Below are positions 59,395 through 64,000 of a stretch of 64,000 nt of DNA, piece after piece (positions within the stretch are counted from its first letter, which is position 1; each line of letters opens with the position of its first letter). Both the position numbers and the translations under genes were made by a program. The stretch spans positions 186,001-250,000 of the forward strand of contig JBBMOL010000196.1 in assembly GCA_037954665.1 (NCBI GenBank), given 5' to 3'. Source of the stretch: Laguncularia racemosa (Eukaryota > Streptophyta > Magnoliopsida > Myrtales > Combretaceae). Below the pieces are notes generated by a model. The model was given only the letters and a program-made list of their open reading frames with translations. It was not told the DNA's origin and did not search any database.

Positions 59395-60345
59395 TCTGAG
59401 TAAAGGAAGTTATATTAAATATAAGTGTTAATGAATCAAAATTCAAAAGTTTCCTCACTTAAGATGTATTTAATGAATTACTAATAATTAAGAATTGCTG
59501 AGATTTAGTTATATGATTTACTAAGATGAAAAGTCTTGGGAATTTTGAAAATTTTTACTCTCTTATCTTGTTTTATAACTACTTTGCTAGAATTATGAGT
59601 TGAAATCTAAGGGAAGAGAATTACTTGTTATTTAAGCATTTATTTCAAGAATTGGGAGTGGATTAAGGTCACTAGTAAGTTTAGTATGATTTTTCTTTTG
59701 CTAGTAATGTGAGTTTTGTAATTCTGAGTAAAGGAGTAGATGATACTTGTAGCTTGGTGATCCCTTTTCGCAATTATTGGAACTGAGAACTTTAGGAGTA
59801 ATGAATTTGTTAAAAAAAAAAAGTTCAGAAGTGGGCCTCATAGACTCAAGTAATTAAGCCTAAAGGGTGCCCTTTTGAGGGAATAACATCTATTGACTTG
59901 GGTGACAAACTCAGGATCAATGGCTGAAAGCTCGCTATAAGGGTCGTGAGAAAAGTCCAAGAAAACTAAACTTAATTAAGGAGATGGTAGAGGTTTGAAG
60001 GGGTATCTTAAAACCTAGTAGCTTAAGGTCGTCTGGTTTGAGACTTACTGACCAAGGAAACCATTTCAGTTGAAAGGATAAAAAAAAAATAGATAGTTGA
60101 CTTGACTTGAACAAGTAAATCCGAGGGACACCCTCTACGCTGAGGGGATAACATCTATTAACTTGAGTGATGAGCTCAGGATTATCGATTGAAAATTCGC
60201 TACATGAGTCGGTTAACTAAGTAAAGTACTTAATGGAAAATCTCCCAATCTTATTTAAAAGGATTAAAGAAAAGGGAAATCTAGGAGATAAGTAGATACA
60301 ATGTGCCTTTACTCTTTATTGCATTACTTATAGGAGTGGTTAAGA
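59395..60345. repeat. 3' region with an imperfect 265-bp tandem repeat
   Basis: Two copies of a unit beginning near 59847 and 60112 share an A-run, 'caagtaa', 'ataacatctatt.acttg.gtga', 'ctcagga' and 'cgctaca/ta...gtcg' in order. This is non-coding. Similar A-run plus repeat regions occur near the 3' ends of other Athila-type elements. Sequence changes character near 60345 ('gaggggggtata'). Confidence 0.65.
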
Positions 60346-60387
60346 GGGGGGTATACTCTACTTGATAGGAATTAGACTTTTCCAGGA

Positions 60388-60606
60388 CCTATCACCAAGG
60401 CCCGAGCTAAGGGTCTCCAGAATCTAGTTATGAGGGTTTTGCTAGAGAAACCTAACCTTGAAAAGTCTAACTCACTTTCTACATCTTTGCACTATAATTT
60501 TGATGCATTTCAGCAGGTTCATTTGTCACTCTTACAGGATGCAAAAACACCCTTATTACTGAGTGAATCAGGGTTGTCAACTGAAACTGATTCAAAAGCT
60601 TCTTGA
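60388..60606 (+). pseudogene. pol C-terminal tail of a CRM-like element
   Basis: An open stretch reads GPITKARAKGLQNLVMRVLL and continues in frame to TGA at 60604-60606. The GPITRARAK-type word is a recurrent C-terminal tail of Pol in plant Ty3/gypsy elements of this kind. Integrase is not present upstream: Athila sequence lies immediately to the left. So only the last about 70 codons of the polyprotein remain, directly before an LTR. Confidence 0.6.
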
Positions 60607-61369
60607 AGACCGGCATCTTGAAGGACCATTTCTTTATATATTTACTTTTTTATGAACTATTTTGGTTTTGGGACACTTTTATTTCCATGTAACTTTCATT
60701 TAGGGTTAGCCACCTTAAAAGTGGCAAACTTGTAATTTTGAGCACTTTTTTAACCATAGAAGTAGCAAGTATAAATACTTGCTTAATAGAGGGTTTAGGG
60801 AGATTATTTTTGCAGAATATACACCTCTTTTCACGTGTGAATTAGGGTTCATACCTTGGTTCCAACTCTTATCAATTTCAATTCCAAGACTTGAAATTGT
60901 GGCGAGTGCAACATCTTGAAATTATGAGTTATATCAATTTCATTTTGTTGTGATTTCTTTTCTTCTCTAGTGTGTTGTATCTAGGGTTGATTTGAGATAG
61001 TTCTTGGTCAGATTTACATGTTATTATTCACGAATTATTGTGTTTATTTGAAGTACTTATCATTTGATTTGGATCATCATTGAAAATTTCCCTAGGAAAC
61101 GTGATTTTCACCAATTGGGAAAGGAATCTTACTTTACGGTTTTCTTTGTCAAATTGAGGCTTCATTTGCGTGGATTATATGATATTAGAGTGTTTTTAGA
61201 AGGCATTTTCTTTGGGGTATTCTGATTATATTATTGATTGATTGAATTTCATCATTTCAACATTAGGGTTCATTTGAAAAGTGCTATTTTTGGATCCGAT
61301 TTTGCCTAGACTTGAGATATCTTTTCTTAAGTCTTTTGGATGTGCTTTAAAGAGTGATTAGGCACATCA
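60607..61369 (+). repeat. LTR of CRM-like element 2 (left end uncertain)
   Basis: Ends CATCA at 61369, six bases before the primer site. The TATA box (GTATAAATAC) at 60770-60779 is the centre of a perfect inverted repeat with 8-base arms (60764-60771 and 60776-60783). A T-rich 3' half follows. The left boundary is not resolved: the pol tail before it means this LTR also served, or derives from, a 3' LTR. Confidence 0.7.
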
Positions 61370-61375
61370 TCTTTT

Positions 61376-61387
61376 TGGTATCAGAGC
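61376..61387 (+). other. primer binding site (initiator Met-tRNA)
   Basis: Exact TGGTATCAGAGC, six bases after the LTR end. Confidence 0.92.
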
Positions 61388-62200
61388 TCTTGTTGAGAGA
61401 AGGGAATTGGTTGTATTCAATTTCGTGGAAGTGATCAACAATTAGGGTTGATCAAGTGGAAAAAAAACGCAATTGTGTAGTTGTTGTTGTTGTAGTTTGA
61501 GATTGCGAAATTGTTTTGGATTGGGATTTGATTTGCTGATTGTTGGAGTTGATTTGGGAAGGTTATTATATCACTTTGTGGACACTAATTCACGTGGAAG
61601 AGCAGAAGTACAAAGTGAAGTTACTTTAGCAAATTGTTTTGAAATTGTGAAACTTACCAATTGTTGCCGTGGAGTAGCTTGTGGCGTGTGGAGTTGTGAA
61701 GTTTGTTGTTTGAATTCCATTGTGTAATTCTGAATTTGTGAAGTTAAATTTTCAGATTACATTAAGTTTGGTTAGTAAGGAATTGTTTGAATTCAAATCA
61801 CATGCAATTAAGTTGTGGGAGTTAATGATTGCTATTTGAATTTGAATTCATTGTTACCAATTAAGGAAGGCTTGCAATAAGTGAAGTTATTTGAAATTCA
61901 AATTGTAAGTTGCTGCCTATAGTGGGATTCGGAATTCATTTTGGAAAGCTACTTATTAATCTCTTGTCTTCATTATTTGCCGTGGAAGTTGAAGATTACT
62001 TGTATTCATTATTCACTTTGTTGTTGCCGTGGAAGTATTACATATTAATTGTAGTTGTTACTTGTGTGTTGCCGTGGAGTGAACTTGTGGAAATTGAAAA
62101 TTGTTGCACCATGATCTTAAAAGGAGCGGGGAATATTGTACACGTGTTGATTGAGTTGAATTTCACAATGTCTAGTGAAATGCTTCAATATGCTAATGTA
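61388..62200 (+). other. leader of CRM-like element 2; gag missing
   Basis: Only about 0.85 kb separates the primer site from the protease, too short for a full gag, and no capsid or zinc-knuckle motif is found. The stretch is G/T-rich and contains four copies of TTGCCGTGGA (61664, 61977, 62024, 62069) in a loosely repeated context. Open frames at 61473-61727 and 61910-62150 have no recognisable product. Confidence 0.65.
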
Positions 62201-62204
62201 TTGC

Positions 62205-62717
62205 GACGTTCATTAAGTACACTTGCTAGTAAGGAGGAAGAACAAAGGGAAATTTTGTTCCACACTTCTTGTACAAGGAAATTTGTGTGTCCTAATAATA
62301 GATGGTGGTAGTTGTACTAATGTAGTAGCTGCATCGTTGGTATCGAAGCTAAAGCTTTCAACTATTCCACATCCTAAACCTTACAAACTACATTGGCTTA
62401 ATGAACAAGGGAGTTTGTATGTTACCCAAAGAGCTAGGGTACCCTTCAGTGTAGGGGAAAAGTATTGTGATGAAATTGAGTGTGATATCTTGCCCATGTG
62501 TGCATCTCATATTTTGCTTGGCAAACCTTGGTTATATGACAGGAGGGTCTTACATGATGGCTTCAGAAATACATATATGTTTCAAAAGGACGACAAGTGA
62601 ATTATTCTGAATCCTATGCCACCTTCAGAGGTCCATAATGTCTAGCAACAGATTAATCGACCATCAGAGGCTAAGAAGGTTTTACTTCAAAATAACGTTT
62701 CTGAGGGGAAAAAGGTA
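62205..62717 (+). pseudogene. gag end and aspartic protease, CRM-like element 2
   Basis: SKEEEQREILFHTSC (62229-62273) is the usual junction word before the protease. A frameshift near 62275 follows, then LIIDGGSCTNVVAASLVSKL (about 62293-62352) with active-site triplet D-G-G, and HPKPYKLHWLNEQG, CDEIECDILPMCASHILLGKP (about 62468-62530) and HDGFRNTYMFQKDD. TGA at 62598-62600 and TAG at 62643-62645 interrupt the same frame that carries RT; these are consistent with CGA and CAG changed by C-to-T. The words match CRM-lineage chromoviruses and the diverged copy at 6625-7010. Confidence 0.85.
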
Positions 62718-64000
62718 TTGTTGATGGGACAGGGTGAGATGGAGAGATTAATCACAGAGGAGGCTCCAACATACTTACTTCAGTTGAGATTTGTCTTAGG
62801 GCTACGGGAATCACAGCCTCTACCTCCAGCAGTTTCTCAGGTATTAAATGAGTATACTGACATTTTTCCTGATGATTTGCCGGCAAGATTACCACCCTTG
62901 AGAGGGATAGAGCATGCCATTGATCTTATGCCCGGTTCAGTGTTACCAAACCAACCCGCATATTGCATGAATCCTGAGGAGGCTAAGGAATTGAAACGTC
63001 AGGTAGATGAGTTGGTGGAACGAGGGTTTGTTAGAGAGAGTCTCAACCCATGCGCTGTTCCCGCCCTTCTTGTTCCCAAGAAGGATGGAACTTGGAGAAT
63101 GTGCATTGATAGCAAAGCCATCAACAAAATCACCATTAAATACAGGTATCCTATTCCTAGACTTGATGATATGTTGGATGAGCTGTATGGTTCACAGATT
63201 TTCTCCAAAGTTGATCTTAAAAGCGGATATCACCAGATTCGGATGAGGGAAGGGGATGAATGGAAGACCACTTTTAAAACACGCCATGGACTTTACGAAT
63301 GGTTGGTTATGCCCTTTGGTTTGAGTAATGCTCCTAGCACTTTTATGAGATTGATGAACCATGTATTGAAGGAGTTCTTAGGAAAATTTTTTGTGGTTTA
63401 TTTTGATGATATTCTGATTTACAGCAAAGACCTAGAACAACATGTGGAGCATCTTCGGGCAGTATTCTCAGTACTGAAGGCACAACAGTTATTTGCGAAT
63501 TTTCAGAAGTGTTCCTTTTGTCAAATCGAGGTAACATTTTTGGGTTTTGTTGTGTCAGGTGCAGGAGTTAAGATGGATGAGGAGAAAGTGAGGGCAGTTA
63601 AGGAATGGCCAACACCCACTTCAGTTACTAAGGTAAAAAGTTTTCATGGGCTTGCATCTTTTTATAGACGCTTTGTCCAAAATTTCAGTAGCATTGTCAG
63701 CCCTCTCACAAAACTCACTAAGAAGAGTGTTCCTTTCATCTGGAGTGAAAAGGCCCAGAGGATTTTTGAAGAGATTAAGGAAAAACTCACTTGTGCCCCA
63801 TTACTGATCTTACCTGATTTTGACAAAATTTTTGAATTGGAATGTGATGCTTCAGGGACTGGAATTGGTGCTGTATTAATGCAGGAGAAGAGGCCTATTG
63901 CATATTTTAGTGAAACGTTGAGTGGAGCAACTTTGAACTATTCTATATATGATAAGGAATTTTATTCCTTAGTTAGGGCTCTCATGACGTAGCAGCATTA
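62718..64000 (+). pseudogene. reverse transcriptase and RNase H of CRM-like element 2, cut by window end
   Basis: A continuous frame of 424 codons. RT: IFPDDLPARLPPLRGIEHAI, NPCAVPALLVPKKDGTWRMC (about 63044-63103), KVDLKSGYHQIRM (about 63207-63245), MPFGLSNAPSTFMRLMN (63308-63358) and VVYFDDILIYSK (about 63392-63427) with both catalytic Asp. Connection: FYRRFVQNFSSI. RNase H: ECDASGTGIGAVL (about 63841-63879) and NYSIYDKEFYSLVRAL. The frame ends at TAG 63990-63992, where the family has a Trp (TGG to TAG). RT itself is intact. The rest of RNase H and integrase lie beyond the window. Confidence 0.93.

Larger units (their letters stand above)
49780..60345 (+). mobile_element. Athila-lineage Ty3/gypsy element, 3' end truncated
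   Basis: Order: LTR, Asp-tRNA primer site, gag, protease, RT, RNase H, integrase, a 1.2-kb spacer, an Athila ORF-1-family gene, purine tract, repeated 3' region. The primer site and the FMDDFS-type RT identify the Athila branch. The left LTR boundary is not determined, and no 3' LTR copy of 49780-51082 is seen. Sequence passes near 60345 into a CRM-like element, so the right end is lost or displaced beyond the window. Reading frames carry more than ten stops, mostly at CAG, CAA, CGA or TGG positions. Confidence 0.88.

Noticed and set aside
59395..60345. 3' LTR of the Athila element beginning right after the purine tract
   Set aside because: None of the diagnostic 5' LTR words (palindromes, 'gaggaaacgatacc', 'gtgcacttgcc') recurs there, so I annotate it only as a repeated 3' region.

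Overview
The window is AT-rich nuclear DNA of a flowering plant, probably a eudicot (inferred from base composition and the mix of repeats; I cannot name the species). I found no intact host gene. It is a repeat graveyard: LTR retrotransposons of four Ty3/gypsy lineages, solo or partial LTRs, a fold-back element, simple-sequence tracts and two broken host-gene relics.

Layout. 1-4.5 kb: unique-looking AT-rich DNA with a dispersed repeat pair (about 1355-1745 and 4105-4470) and a MITE-like inverted repeat (3780-4040). 4.9-7.0 kb: decayed CRM-like element (LTR end, primer site, gag, protease). 7.2-8.6 kb: pieces of other LTRs. 11007-20322: old Tekay/Del-like chromovirus with both LTRs and an AATTA target duplication; its integrase is split by a minus-strand LTR of a related family (about 16668-18693). 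22171-27412: Reina-like chromovirus (466/443-bp LTRs, gag to chromodomain) inserted in an exon of an RNase T2-like gene, leaving an imperfect duplication TCAAG/TCAGG. 29.6-30.0 kb: 194-bp tandem duplication. 31942-32733: an 11-bp tandem array and an AVT1-type amino-acid transporter pseudogene. 34.9-37.4 kb: partial minus-strand LTR. 40161-45980: an apparently complete 5.8-kb minus-strand solo LTR that split an (ATAC)n microsatellite and contains 1.5 kb of CA/TA-rich cryptic satellite. About 49.8-60.3 kb: Athila-lineage element with an Asp-tRNA primer site and an ORF-1-family gene after integrase. 60.4-64.0 kb: CRM-like LTR and pol, truncated by the window edge, with a pol C-terminal tail of the same type upstream of its LTR.

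Coding regions of the elements are broken, mostly by C-to-T or G-to-A changes (CAG, CAA, CGA or TGG positions turned into stops; catalytic or motif Gly, Asp and His changed the same way). This is the pattern expected of cytosine-methylated, silenced DNA.

The most unusual signal is a family of imperfect palindromes built on ACACGGCCGTGT, in clusters inside LTRs of Tekay-like elements and inside both the LTR and the post-integrase spacer of the Athila element. A second recurring structure is a TATA box at the centre of a short perfect inverted repeat in three different LTRs. I see no CRISPR, no tRNA or rRNA gene, and no evidence for a new multi-gene system.
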